A stretch of 17,625 bases of DNA, taken from NCBI GenBank assembly GCA_937996725.1, contig CALKUR010000083.1:1-17625 (forward strand). The letters are read 5' to 3'. The position numbers and the translations under genes are program-made. The notes below the pieces were generated by a model, which saw nothing but the letters and a program-made list of their open reading frames with translations, was not told where the DNA came from and searched no databases. How positions within the stretch are numbered: position 1 is the stretch's first letter; each line of letters opens with the position of its first letter. Source of the stretch: an uncultured Dechloromonas sp. (GTDB lineage: Bacteria > Pseudomonadota > Gammaproteobacteria > Burkholderiales > Rhodocyclaceae). Of this stretch, positions 6,727-14,643 are shown one piece after another.

Positions 6727-8526
6727 CTATTTCTTTTTCTGAGGAGGGAGGTCCGTACAGGCACCTTCAGCCACTTCAGCTGCTAGACCAACCGATTCGC
6801 ACAAGGTTGGGTGCGGATGAATCGTGTGACCCATATCGGCTGCATCACAACCCATTTCGATCGCCAGGCAGACTTCACCGATCAGATCACCGGCATGGGT
6901 GCCGACAATGCCGCCACCGATGATCCGGTGCGTCTCGGCATCAAACAGCAGCTTGGTGAAGCCTTCATCGCGGCCATTGGCAATGGCTCGGCCAGATGCC
7001 GCCCACGGGAACATGGCCTTGGTGAACTTGCGGCCGTTGGCCTTGCACTGTTCTTCGGTCAGGCCTGCCCAAGCCACTTCCGGGTCGGTATAAGCGACCG
7101 ATGGGATCTGCAGCGGATCAAAGACACGCTTATGGCCCGCCGCCACTTCTGCTGCCACGTGACCTTCGTGCACGGCCTTATGGGCCAGCATCGGTTGCCC
7201 GACCAGGTCGCCGATCGCGAAGATATGGGGCACGTTGGTGCGCATCTGGTTATCGACCTTGATGAAGCCACGCTCATCAACAATCACGCCCGCCTTATCG
7301 GCCGCCAGCTTGCCACCATTGGGTGAACGACCCACGGCGACCAGCACGCGGTCGTAGGATCCGGCCGCGGGCGTTTCGGCACCATTGGCACCCTCAAACT
7401 GGACCGCAATACCGGCAGACTCCGCTTTGGCGGCCACGCACTTGGTGTTGAGCATCACGCGGTTGAATCGCGAGAGGTTCATCTTTTCCCAAACCTTGAC
7501 CAAGTCGCGGTCTGCGCCTGGCATCAGGCCCGGGCCCAACTCGACTACATCAATTTGCGTGCCCAGCGTGGCATAGACCGTGGCCATTTCTAGACCGATA
7601 ATGCCGCCGCCAACGACCAGCATGCGCTTCGGAATATCTTTAAGTTCCAGCGCACCGGTCGAATCAACGACGCGTATATCCACCGGCATGAACGGCAGCT
7701 TGATCGACTGCGATCCGGCGGCAATGATGGCTTGTTTGAAGCGGATGACCTTCTTCTCGCCGGTGGTCTTTTGACCGTCACCCGAAGTGACATCGACGCT
7801 CATATGGTGGGCATCGATGAATTGGCCGAGACCACGGACCTGTTGTACTTTGCGGCCTTTGGCCATGCCGGCAAGACCGCCCGTCAGTTTACCGACGACC
7901 TTTTCTTTGTGCTCGCGCAGTTTTTCGACCGATACCTTGGCAGAGGCCATCTCGACAATGCCGAGCTCGTGCAGATGGGTGACTTCCTCCATCACACCGG
8001 CGATATGCAGGAGCGCTTTAGAAGGAATACAGCCGACATTCAAGCAAACACCGCCCAGGGTGCCGTAGCGTTCGACGATGACGGTGTTAAGGCCTAGATC
8101 GGCGGCACGGAAGGCGGCCGAATAACCGCCAGGGCCACCACCGAGTACCAGCATGTCGCAGTCGACATCGACTGGGCCAGTGTATCCGGTGGCTGGAATT
8201 GGAGCGGCGGCAACGCTCGGTGCTGACGGTGCTGGCGTCGGTGCGGCGGCAGGCGTAGTTGCCGCGGGTGCGGTTGTAGGCCCATCACTGGCCTCTACGC
8301 GTGCGACGATGGTGCCTTCGCCAATTCGATCACCCAGTTTGACCAGCACTTCCTTGACGGTACCGGCAGCAGAGGCGGGCACATCCATGGTGGCTTTGTC
8401 GGATTCCAAAGTGACGAGGGCATCGTCTACTTTGATGACATCACCCGGTTTGACGAACACTTCAATGACCGGGACATCGGTGAAGTCACCGATGTCCGGA
8501 ACTTTAATGTCGATAATTTGGCTCAT
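6727..8526 (-). CDS. lpdA: Dihydrolipoamide dehydrogenase (E3) with N-terminal lipoyl domain
   Basis: FAD/NAD-dependent E3 that reoxidises dihydrolipoamide in the pyruvate dehydrogenase complex. The 599 residues are longer than the ~475 of plain E3 because residues 1-80 are a lipoyl domain (ESDKATMDV, lipoyl Lys44), joined by an Ala/Pro linker (82-118). The E3 core follows: FAD motif LGGGPGG (128-134), redox disulfide CLNVGC (Cys161, Cys166), an NAD-binding fold at VVGGGIIGLEMA, FAIGDLVGQPMLAHKA, and the catalytic HPHPTLCES (His572, Glu577). A GAGGAA Shine-Dalgarno precedes the ATG, 10 bp after the aceF stop. The lipoylated E3 architecture is known in Neisseria and Ralstonia-type pdh operons. 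It is the last gene of the operon. Confidence 0.97.
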   Translation of the reverse strand: MSQIIDIKVPDIGDFTDVPVIEVFVKPGDVIKVDDALVTLESDKATMDVPASAAGTVKEVLVKLGDRIGEGTIVARVEASDGPTTAPAATTPAAAPTPAPSAPSVAAAPIPATGYTGPVDVDCDMLVLGGGPGGYSAAFRAADLGLNTVIVERYGTLGGVCLNVGCIPSKALLHIAGVMEEVTHLHELGIVEMASAKVSVEKLREHKEKVVGKLTGGLAGMAKGRKVQQVRGLGQFIDAHHMSVDVTSGDGQKTTGEKKVIRFKQAIIAAGSQSIKLPFMPVDIRVVDSTGALELKDIPKRMLVVGGGIIGLEMATVYATLGTQIDVVELGPGLMPGADRDLVKVWEKMNLSRFNRVMLNTKCVAAKAESAGIAVQFEGANGAETPAAGSYDRVLVAVGRSPNGGKLAADKAGVIVDERGFIKVDNQMRTNVPHIFAIGDLVGQPMLAHKAVHEGHVAAEVAAGHKRVFDPLQIPSVAYTDPEVAWAGLTEEQCKANGRKFTKAMFPWAASGRAIANGRDEGFTKLLFDAETHRIIGGGIVGTHAGDLIGEVCLAIEMGCDAADMGHTIHPHPTLCESVGLAAEVAEGACTDLPPQKKK

Positions 8527-8536
8527 GCTTGCTTCC

Positions 8537-10168
8537 TCAGAGGGCTACGCGACGGAAGTCCGCCAGCAGTTGCGCCAGATACACATTAAAGCGGGTGGCC
8601 AGTGCGCCATCGATCACGCGGTGGTCTGCGGTGAGCGACAGCGGTAGGGTCAAGCGCGGCACAAACTGCTTGCCGTCCCACACCGGTTTCATGGCGCTCT
8701 TATTGACGCCGAGAATGGCCACTTCCGGGGCATTCACGATCGGGGCGAAATACGTGCCGCCGATGCCGCCCAGCGACGAGATGGTGAAGCAAGCGCCTTG
8801 CATATCGGCCGGCTTGAGTTTCCCATCGCGCGCCTGTTTGGCCAGATCACCCGATTCTTGCGCCAGCTCGAAGACGGACTTCTTGTCGGCGTTCTTGACG
8901 ACTGGAACCATTAGACCATTGGGCGTATCAGCGGCAAAGGCGATATTGAAGTACTGCTTCATCACCAAATTGTCGCCGTCGATGGACGAATTAAACTCTG
9001 GATACTTTTGCAGGGCTTTCACGCAGGCCTTGATCAGGAAGGCAAGCATGGTCAGCTTGGCACCGCCACCCTTTTCATTTTCCTTATTCAGCTGAACGCG
9101 GAATGCTTCGAGTTCGGTGATGTCGGCATCTTCGTGATACGTCACGGCCGGAATCATCACCCAGTTGCGCGATAGGTTCTGGCCAGAGATCTTCTTGATG
9201 CGTGACAGCGGTTGAACGTCGATTGGGCCAAACTTGGCGAAATCGACCTTCGGCCAAGGTAATAGATCGAGACCAGCACCGCCACCGCCAGCGGCTACGG
9301 CTTTTCCCGGAACCACGCCGGTGGTCATGGCACCCTTCACGAAACCGGTGATGTCTTCACGCAGAATACGGTTCTTGGGACCGGTCGCTTTGACTTGCGT
9401 CAGATCGACACCGAGCTCACGCGCGTAGGCACGGATGGTTGGGCTGGCGTGGACAGCGCTGCCGAGTGGAATGCTCGGCAGTGAGGCAGCCGCTGCGCTT
9501 GTCGGTGCCGCGGCTACGGGGGTTGCAGTAACCGCTGCTGGCGGACTTGCCACAGGGGCAGCGGCGGGTGCCGGTGCGGCCGTTGGCGCGTTTGCTGTGG
9601 CAGCACCGCTCTCCAGGCGCACGATGACCGAGCCTTCGCCCACTTTGTCGCCGAGTTTGACCAAGACTTCTTTCACGGTGCCGGCGGCTGACGACGGGAC
9701 GTCCATCGTGGCCTTGTCCGACTCCAGCGTGACGAGTGCGTCATCAACTTTGACCACATCGCCGGGCTTTACGAAGACTTCAATGACGGGCACTTCCGCA
9801 AAGTCGCCGATGTCCGGAACCTTGACGTCCACGATGCCGCCGCCGGCAGCCGGTGCGGCCGCTTGGGGTGCGGGAGCCACTGGGGCCGGCGCGGGTGCAG
9901 CGGCCGCGGGTGCGGCAGTGGCCGCATCGCTGGCTTCCACGCGAACAACCACGGTGCCTTCACCGATTTTGTCGCCCAGTTTTACCAAGACTTCCTTAAC
10001 GACGCCGGCAGCCGAGGCGGGCACATCCATGGTGGCTTTGTCCGACTCCAGGGTGACGAGCGCATCGTCCACCTTGATGACATCACCGGGTTTTACAAAC
10101 ACCTCAATCACGGGGACTTCGGTGAAATCGCCGATGTCGGGGACTTTGATATCGATCAGTTGACTCAT
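8537..10168 (-). CDS. aceF: Dihydrolipoamide acetyltransferase (E2 of pyruvate dehydrogenase)
   Basis: Core of the pyruvate dehydrogenase complex; transfers the acetyl group from lipoyl arms to CoA. The 543 residues show, in order, lipoyl domain 1 (1-80, Lys44), an Ala/Pro linker, lipoyl domain 2 (111-187, Lys152), and a second long Ala/Pro linker. The peripheral subunit-binding domain follows at 241-277 (ASPTIRAYARELGVDL, TGPKNRILREDI), then the catalytic domain from about 305 with the active-site motif TADHRVIDGA (His516, Asp520). The Shine-Dalgarno AAGGGG overlaps the aceE stop codon (TAAGGGG), suggesting translational coupling; the gap is 13 bp. Two lipoyl domains here plus one on E3 give three swinging arms. 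Confidence 0.97.
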   Translation of the reverse strand: MSQLIDIKVPDIGDFTEVPVIEVFVKPGDVIKVDDALVTLESDKATMDVPASAAGVVKEVLVKLGDKIGEGTVVVRVEASDAATAAPAAAAPAPAPVAPAPQAAAPAAGGGIVDVKVPDIGDFAEVPVIEVFVKPGDVVKVDDALVTLESDKATMDVPSSAAGTVKEVLVKLGDKVGEGSVIVRLESGAATANAPTAAPAPAAAPVASPPAAVTATPVAAAPTSAAAASLPSIPLGSAVHASPTIRAYARELGVDLTQVKATGPKNRILREDITGFVKGAMTTGVVPGKAVAAGGGGAGLDLLPWPKVDFAKFGPIDVQPLSRIKKISGQNLSRNWVMIPAVTYHEDADITELEAFRVQLNKENEKGGGAKLTMLAFLIKACVKALQKYPEFNSSIDGDNLVMKQYFNIAFAADTPNGLMVPVVKNADKKSVFELAQESGDLAKQARDGKLKPADMQGACFTISSLGGIGGTYFAPIVNAPEVAILGVNKSAMKPVWDGKQFVPRLTLPLSLTADHRVIDGALATRFNVYLAQLLADFRRVAL

Positions 10169-10181
10169 GTTCGTGTTCCCC

Positions 10182-12875
10182 TTAGACCGTCATCGGGTTA
10201 GGTTTGTTCGGATCCAGCTGGTACTTCTTGATCGCGGCGGCAACCTTGTCGCGGCCAATCGTGCCATCGTCGGCCAGTGCCTTGAGCGCAGCGACCGTGA
10301 CCCAGTGGCGATCGACTTCGAAGAAGTTGCGTAGGTGCTCGCGGGTATCCGAGCGACCGAAACCGTTGGTGCCCAGGGCGATGTAGTTTTTCTTGATGAA
10401 CGGACGGATCTGTTCGGCATAGAGCTTGATGTAGTCCGTTGCCGCGATGACCGGGCCACTGGTATTGCCCAGCTTAGATTCCACATGCGAGACACGTTGT
10501 GGATCGGTCGGATGCAGCATATTCCAGCGAGCAACATCTTCGCCATCACGGGCCAGTTCGTTGAAGCTCGGACAGCCCCACAGATCTGATTCCACACCCC
10601 AGTCTTTACGCAGCAGTTCTGCTGCGGCGATGACTTCACGGAAGATGGTGCCCGAACCCAGCAGCTGTACGCGCGGACCGTTGCCGGCGTTGCCTTTCTT
10701 GAACTGGTACATGCCCTTGAGGATGTCGGGTGCGGCACCTGCCGGCATTTCCGGATGCTCGTAATTTTCGTTCATCACGGTCAGGTAGTAGAAGATGTCT
10801 TCCTGATCCTGGTGCATGCGGCGCATGCCGTCCTGAGCGATCACGGCCACTTCATACTGGAAGGTGGGGTCGTAAGAGACGCAGTTCGGAATCATGTTAG
10901 CCAGCAGCAGGCTGTGGCCATCTTCGTGCTGCAGACCTTCGCCATTCAGCGTGGTGCGGCCGGCGGTACCGCCGATCAGGAAGCCGCGGGCGCGCTGATC
11001 GGCGGCTGCCCAGCACAGATCTAACGTACGCTGCAGACCAAACATCGAGTAGCAGATGTAGAACGGGATCGTTTGCACGCCATGTACCGAGTACGAGGTA
11101 GCGGCAGCGATCCAGTCGCTCATGGCGCCGGCTTCGTTGATGCCTTCCTGCAGCACTTGGCCGTCCTTGCTTTCCTTGTAGAACATGAGCTGATCATGAT
11201 CTTCCGGCACGTAGTTCTGGCCTTCTTGGTTCCAGATGCCCACCGCGCGGAACATGCCTTCCATACCAAACGTGCGGGACTCATCCGGCACGATGGGAAC
11301 CACATTACGGCCGACCTGCTTATCCTTCAGCATCATGTTCATGATGCGGACGATCGCCATAGTGGTCGAGAGTTCGCGGCCTTCGCCCGATGCCTTGAGG
11401 AGTGCGTCAAACGTCGACAACGGCGGAATCGCCAGAGGTTCAGCCTTGCGACGACGTTGCGGGAGAAAGCCGCCCAATGCCATCCGGCGATCCCGCATGT
11501 ATTGATACTCAGGTGAATCCTCGGCGAATTTTAGATAGGGCAAGGTTTCGAGGTGTTCGTCTTTAATCGGTAGCGAGAAGCGATTACGGTGGTGGCTGAT
11601 ATGCTCCTTGTCCATTTTCTTCTGCTGGTGGGAGGTGTTCATCGCCTCACCGGCCTTGCCCATGCCGAAGCCTTTAATCGTCTTGGCCAGAATTAACGTG
11701 GGTTGCCCTTTGTGTTTGACCGCGCGATCGTAAGCAGCGTAGATCTTGAAGATGTCGTGGCCGCCACGATTCAGTTGCCAGATTTCATCGTCGGTCCAGT
11801 CGGCGACTAGGGCCTTCAATTCCGGTGTGTTGAAGAAGTGTTCGCGGACATACGCGCCGTCCTTCGACTTGAACGTCTGATATTCGCCATCGCATAGATC
11901 CATCATGCGCTGCTTCAGAATGCCCTTCGTATCACGTTGGAAGAGTGCATCCCAATGCGTCCCCCAGATTAATTTGACCACATTCCAACCGGCACCGCGG
12001 AACTCGGATTCTAGTTCCTGAATGATCTTGCCGTTACCCCGTACCGGGCCATCGAGGCGCTGCAGGTTGCAGTTGATCACGAAGATCAGGTTGTCGAGCT
12101 TTTCGCGACCAGCCATGCCGATAGCGCCCAGCGATTCGACTTCGTCGGTTTCGCCATCGCCAAGGAATGCCCAGACTTTGCGTTGTGCTGCCTTTTCGGC
12201 ATTGATGAGGTTGCGGCTCGCGAGGTACTTCATAAAGCGAGCCTGATAGATCGCCTGGATAGGACCCAGACCCATCGATACCGTGGGGAACTGCCAGAAG
12301 TCGGGCATCAGCCACGGGTGCGGGTAGGAGGAAATTCCTTTGCCGTTGGTTTCTTGGCGGAAATGATCAAGCTGATCTTCGGTCAATCGACCGAGCATGA
12401 AAGCGCGCGCGTAAACGCCTGGCACCGAGTGGCCTTGGAAGAAAATCAGATCGCCATCGTGGTTGGCCGAGGGTGCGTGCCAGAAATGCGAAAAGCCGAC
12501 ATCGTAGAGCGCAGCAGCGGAGGCAAAGGAGGCAATGTGGCCACCGACATTTGTGTGCTTGTTGGCGCGTAAGACCATTGCCATCGCATTCCAACGAATA
12601 TAAGAGTGAATCTTGATCTCCATGTCGGCGTTGCCCGGATATTTGGGCTGCAGTGCCGCTGGAATCGTGTTCACATATTCCGTCGTGGCGGAGTAGGGGA
12701 TATCAATGCCCTTGCCACGCGCTTCGGAGATTAGCGTTTCAATCAGGTAGTGCGCACGCTCGTCGCCTTCGTTACTGATGACGCCGGCGAGGGCGTCTTT
12801 CCATTCACGGGTTTCCTGCGGATCCGCATCGTTTGACTGACCCGGAACGAGATTGTTTTCGTTTGCTACCGACAT
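10182..12875 (-). CDS. aceE: Pyruvate dehydrogenase E1, homodimeric type
   Basis: Thiamine-diphosphate E1 that decarboxylates pyruvate and reductively acetylates the lipoyl domains of AceF. The 897 residues fit the single-chain AceE class of proteobacteria rather than the alpha/beta form. Visible are WNAMAMVLRAN and GGHIASFASAA near residue 112, FQGHSVPGVYARAF (146-159), and the ThDP motif GDGETDEVES (239-248) ending at NCNLQRLDGPV. Further on are DESRTFGMEGMFR, ILLANMIPNC-like segments and GTNGFGRSDTREHLRNFFEVD near the end. The ATG at 12875 is chosen over 12938 because AGGAGGAGG stands 5 nt before it and the family N-terminus fits. First gene of aceE-aceF-lpdA, with a leader of about 175 nt. 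Confidence 0.97.
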   Translation of the reverse strand: MSVANENNLVPGQSNDADPQETREWKDALAGVISNEGDERAHYLIETLISEARGKGIDIPYSATTEYVNTIPAALQPKYPGNADMEIKIHSYIRWNAMAMVLRANKHTNVGGHIASFASAAALYDVGFSHFWHAPSANHDGDLIFFQGHSVPGVYARAFMLGRLTEDQLDHFRQETNGKGISSYPHPWLMPDFWQFPTVSMGLGPIQAIYQARFMKYLASRNLINAEKAAQRKVWAFLGDGETDEVESLGAIGMAGREKLDNLIFVINCNLQRLDGPVRGNGKIIQELESEFRGAGWNVVKLIWGTHWDALFQRDTKGILKQRMMDLCDGEYQTFKSKDGAYVREHFFNTPELKALVADWTDDEIWQLNRGGHDIFKIYAAYDRAVKHKGQPTLILAKTIKGFGMGKAGEAMNTSHQQKKMDKEHISHHRNRFSLPIKDEHLETLPYLKFAEDSPEYQYMRDRRMALGGFLPQRRRKAEPLAIPPLSTFDALLKASGEGRELSTTMAIVRIMNMMLKDKQVGRNVVPIVPDESRTFGMEGMFRAVGIWNQEGQNYVPEDHDQLMFYKESKDGQVLQEGINEAGAMSDWIAAATSYSVHGVQTIPFYICYSMFGLQRTLDLCWAAADQRARGFLIGGTAGRTTLNGEGLQHEDGHSLLLANMIPNCVSYDPTFQYEVAVIAQDGMRRMHQDQEDIFYYLTVMNENYEHPEMPAGAAPDILKGMYQFKKGNAGNGPRVQLLGSGTIFREVIAAAELLRKDWGVESDLWGCPSFNELARDGEDVARWNMLHPTDPQRVSHVESKLGNTSGPVIAATDYIKLYAEQIRPFIKKNYIALGTNGFGRSDTREHLRNFFEVDRHWVTVAALKALADDGTIGRDKVAAAIKKYQLDPNKPNPMTV

Positions 12876-13023
12876 GCTGCCTCCTCCTGATGCGGGCGCG
12901 GAATCCAAGCGTCCGCAGTGCCGCGTTTTAATGAGCAACCTGACCGACTATAGCGGTATGTGCGACTGCAAAGTTCCGCGCCGCACAACCGGTAACGGGT
13001 GGTGCTTTGTCTCTGTAGCGTTT

Positions 13024-13029
13024 TATAAT
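13024..13029 (+). promoter_or_regulatory. Possible -10 box for the 13129 gene
   Basis: A perfect TATAAT on the plus strand, about 100 bp upstream of the orphan gene. No -35-like hexamer sits 16-18 bp upstream (TTGTCT at 13007-13012 is only 11 bp away), so this is weak. Confidence 0.2.
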
Positions 13030-13033
13030 GTGA

Positions 13034-13047
13034 AACAACGTCTTGTT
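13034..13047. repeat. Inverted repeat AACAA-CGTC-TTGTT in the aceE leader
   Basis: Five-base arms flank a 4-bp spacer. Its centre lies 32 bp (about three helical turns) from the centre of the dyad in the aceE promoter and just downstream of the predicted transcription start. A second operator half is possible; chance is also possible for arms this short. Confidence 0.35.
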
Positions 13048-13055
13048 ATATGAAA

Positions 13056-13084
13056 ATACTAGAGCGTCCAATAATGGACGTCAA
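13056..13084 (-). promoter_or_regulatory. Candidate promoter of the aceE-aceF-lpdA operon
   Basis: On the minus strand TTGACG (13079-13084, 5/6 match) and TAGTAT (13056-13061, 4/6 match) are separated by exactly 17 bp. Transcription would start near 13049, giving a leader of about 174 nt before aceE. It is the best -35/-10 pair found in the 253-bp gap. Confidence 0.6.
13065..13080. promoter_or_regulatory. Operator-like inverted repeat inside the aceE promoter
   Basis: CGTCCAATAATGGACG has perfect 6-bp arms around a 4-bp AT spacer. It fills the spacer of the proposed promoter and touches its -35, the classical place for a repressor. It does not match the enterobacterial PdhR site pattern (TTGGT-N3-ACCAA) that I know, and no regulator gene lies beside it. 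Target identity is unknown. Confidence 0.55.
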
Positions 13085-13128
13085 GCATTCTGCTTAGCGA
13101 CGGCTGAAGACCGTGGCATGATCGCCAC

Positions 13129-13752
13129 ATGACGTCATCACACCGAGCAATTGCGCGGGCGCTAAGTCGACAGCACGACACCGAGCCACGCCTGTTATTT
13201 CATAAGGCCGAGGATCTGGTCGAAGCCAGCCATTGGCGGGCGGTATTGCGCGAAGCCGGTGTGCCGGTCTTGGAACTAAATGATGCGCATGGCGTCGGGG
13301 AAGAGGCTTGGCTCAACGCAGCACAGGCGTTCTCCGTGGAGTTTCTGACGCCGGTCGTGCTGTTGGGCGGCTCCGCAGCGGGGGCTGCAAAGGATTTGTC
13401 CCTAGACGCGCAGGTTCTGGTGGATCAGCGCCCGATTGAAGACCCTGATTGGCTGCGTACCCGGCAGGTGGCGCTGACGCGTGCTGTAGAAACCTCCACG
13501 CTGAATCAGGAGTTTCGACGCAGCCGGGAACGCACGGGGTGGATCAGGATCGGGTGGCAACCGGACGCCGCGCTAGACGAAGGTAATGGGTTGTTGTTGG
13601 CCTGGAGTAGTCCGCTGCCTTTGCGCCGAATCAGGGACTTCGCGGCGCGGTGTCCGGAAATCACGCTTGTGGCACCAGACGCCGAAGCCCTCGCTGCTGA
13701 GGTTGCTGCGCAGGGAATATCGGTGTCTGGCTGGCGGTTTGCAGTAAAATAG
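13129..13752 (+). CDS. Uncharacterised 207-aa protein, possibly IorA/PFOR alpha-like fragment
   Basis: No firm family assignment. From memory of the indolepyruvate/pyruvate:ferredoxin oxidoreductase alpha chain, several segments run in the same order. AGVPVLELNDAHG (43-55) followed by QAFSVEFLTPVVLL (66-79) resembles the stretch PVLEPSDxQEA...AFELSEEFGTPVLLR. VALTRAVETSTLNQ (114-127) resembles the region before domain II (LREISEESPLNR). SPLPLRRIRDFAARCPEITLV (161-181) resembles YPLPEKLIREFxxGVxxVLVVEE. The N-terminal catalytic half of the pyrimidine domain and the whole ThDP domain would be absent, so it could not be an active oxidoreductase alone. No signal peptide or membrane segment. No Shine-Dalgarno; a small hairpin abuts the ATG. 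Ends 6 bp before folD. Confidence 0.6.
   Translation: MTSSHRAIARALSRQHDTEPRLLFHKAEDLVEASHWRAVLREAGVPVLELNDAHGVGEEAWLNAAQAFSVEFLTPVVLLGGSAAGAAKDLSLDAQVLVDQRPIEDPDWLRTRQVALTRAVETSTLNQEFRRSRERTGWIRIGWQPDAALDEGNGLLLAWSSPLPLRRIRDFAARCPEITLVAPDAEALAAEVAAQGISVSGWRFAVK
13745..13750 (+). promoter_or_regulatory. Possible -10 box directly before folD
   Basis: TAAAAT (5/6 match) overlaps the stop of the preceding gene and ends 8 nt before the folD ATG, where no Shine-Dalgarno is visible. A transcript from here would be leaderless or carry a leader of one or two bases. No -35 is evident. Confidence 0.3.
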
Positions 13753-13758
13753 CGGCCT

Positions 13759-14643
13759 ATGGCAAATCAAACACCCACTCAGATTCTCGATGGCGCCGCG
13801 TTGGCCAAACGCTTGCGCGCCGAATTCAAAATTCGTGCTGATGAATTGGCTCTGCAAGGAACTCGCCCGGGCCTAGCCGTCATCCTGGTCGGCGAAAACC
13901 CGGCCTCGCAAGTTTATGTGCGTAACAAGATCAAAGCCTGTCACGAAGCGGGCATGGTCTCGTTCGATTTTCCGTTTCCGGCCGATGTGGCACCGAAGCT
14001 CGTGCTGGACAAAATTGCCGAACTGAATAATGACCCGGCCGTGCACGGCATTCTGGTTCAATTGCCATTGCCGCCTCAGTTTGACGAAGCCGAAGTCCTG
14101 ACGGCGATCCGACCTGAGAAGGATGTCGATGGCTTTCATGCAGCCAATGTGGGTGCGCTCATGCAGGGGGATCCACGCTTTATTCCCTGCACGCCCTACG
14201 GCGTGATGAAACTGCTGGCTGAAACCGGCGTTGATCTCAATGGCAAAGAAGCCGTGGTGATTGGCCGTTCCAATATTGTTGGCAAGCCGATGGCGATGTT
14301 GCTGTTGCATGCAGGCTGTACGGTGACCGTGTGCCATTCGCGCACCAAAGATCTTGCTGCCCACACGCGTCGCGCCGATATTTTGGTTGCCGCCATTGGT
14401 AAGCCGAAGTTTGTGACCGCTGATATGGTCAAGCCGGGTGCGCTGGTGATTGATGTGGGTATTAACCGCCTGCCACCGGAAGCCGGTGGTGGTTTGTGCG
14501 GTGATGTGGATTTTGACGCTGTTAGACCGATTGCCGGTGCCATTACCCCCGTACCGGGTGGCGTTGGTCCAATGACCATTGCCATGTTGCTGGCCAATAC
14601 GCTCACCTCGGCTGAGCGTTTCGCGGAAGGAATCGTGCAATGA
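13759..14643 (+). CDS. folD: Bifunctional methylene-THF dehydrogenase / methenyl-THF cyclohydrolase
   Basis: Oxidises 5,10-methylene-THF with NADP and hydrolyses the product to 10-formyl-THF, the formyl donor for purine synthesis and initiator tRNA. The 294 residues match the family. The catalytic pair lies in YVRNKIKACHEAGM (Tyr53, Lys57). Also seen are VHGILVQLPLPPQFDE (95-110), RPEKDVDGFH (118-127), the cofactor loop VIGRSNIVGKPMAMLL (167-182) and ITPVPGGVGPMT near the end. It is the first of four tightly packed genes; its TGA overlaps the purE ATG (ATGA). The link to purE/purK is metabolically sensible since 10-formyl-THF feeds the same pathway. Confidence 0.97.
   Translation: MANQTPTQILDGAALAKRLRAEFKIRADELALQGTRPGLAVILVGENPASQVYVRNKIKACHEAGMVSFDFPFPADVAPKLVLDKIAELNNDPAVHGILVQLPLPPQFDEAEVLTAIRPEKDVDGFHAANVGALMQGDPRFIPCTPYGVMKLLAETGVDLNGKEAVVIGRSNIVGKPMAMLLLHAGCTVTVCHSRTKDLAAHTRRADILVAAIGKPKFVTADMVKPGALVIDVGINRLPPEAGGGLCGDVDFDAVRPIAGAITPVPGGVGPMTIAMLLANTLTSAERFAEGIVQ

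Noticed and set aside
6213..6764. 183-codon open frame antisense to the histone-like gene
   Set aside because: Its repetitive F/A/G/T composition is the complement of the Lys/Ala repeat, and it crosses the terminator hairpin.
9435..10163. 242-codon open frame antisense to aceF
   Set aside because: It mirrors the Ala/Pro linkers and lipoyl domains of aceF (runs of A, G, S, T) with no independent motif or ribosome-binding site; an artefact of GC-rich coding bias.
12876..12938. N-terminal extension of AceE from an ATG at 12938
   Set aside because: The internal ATG at 12875 has a near-perfect AGGAGGAGG site and a family-like N-terminus; the extension lies in the leader.
13129..13140. ATGACGTCATCA, containing the palindrome TGACGTCA at the start codon of the orphan gene
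   Set aside because: An 8-bp palindrome is expected by chance in a window this size, and its position inside codons offers no clear role.
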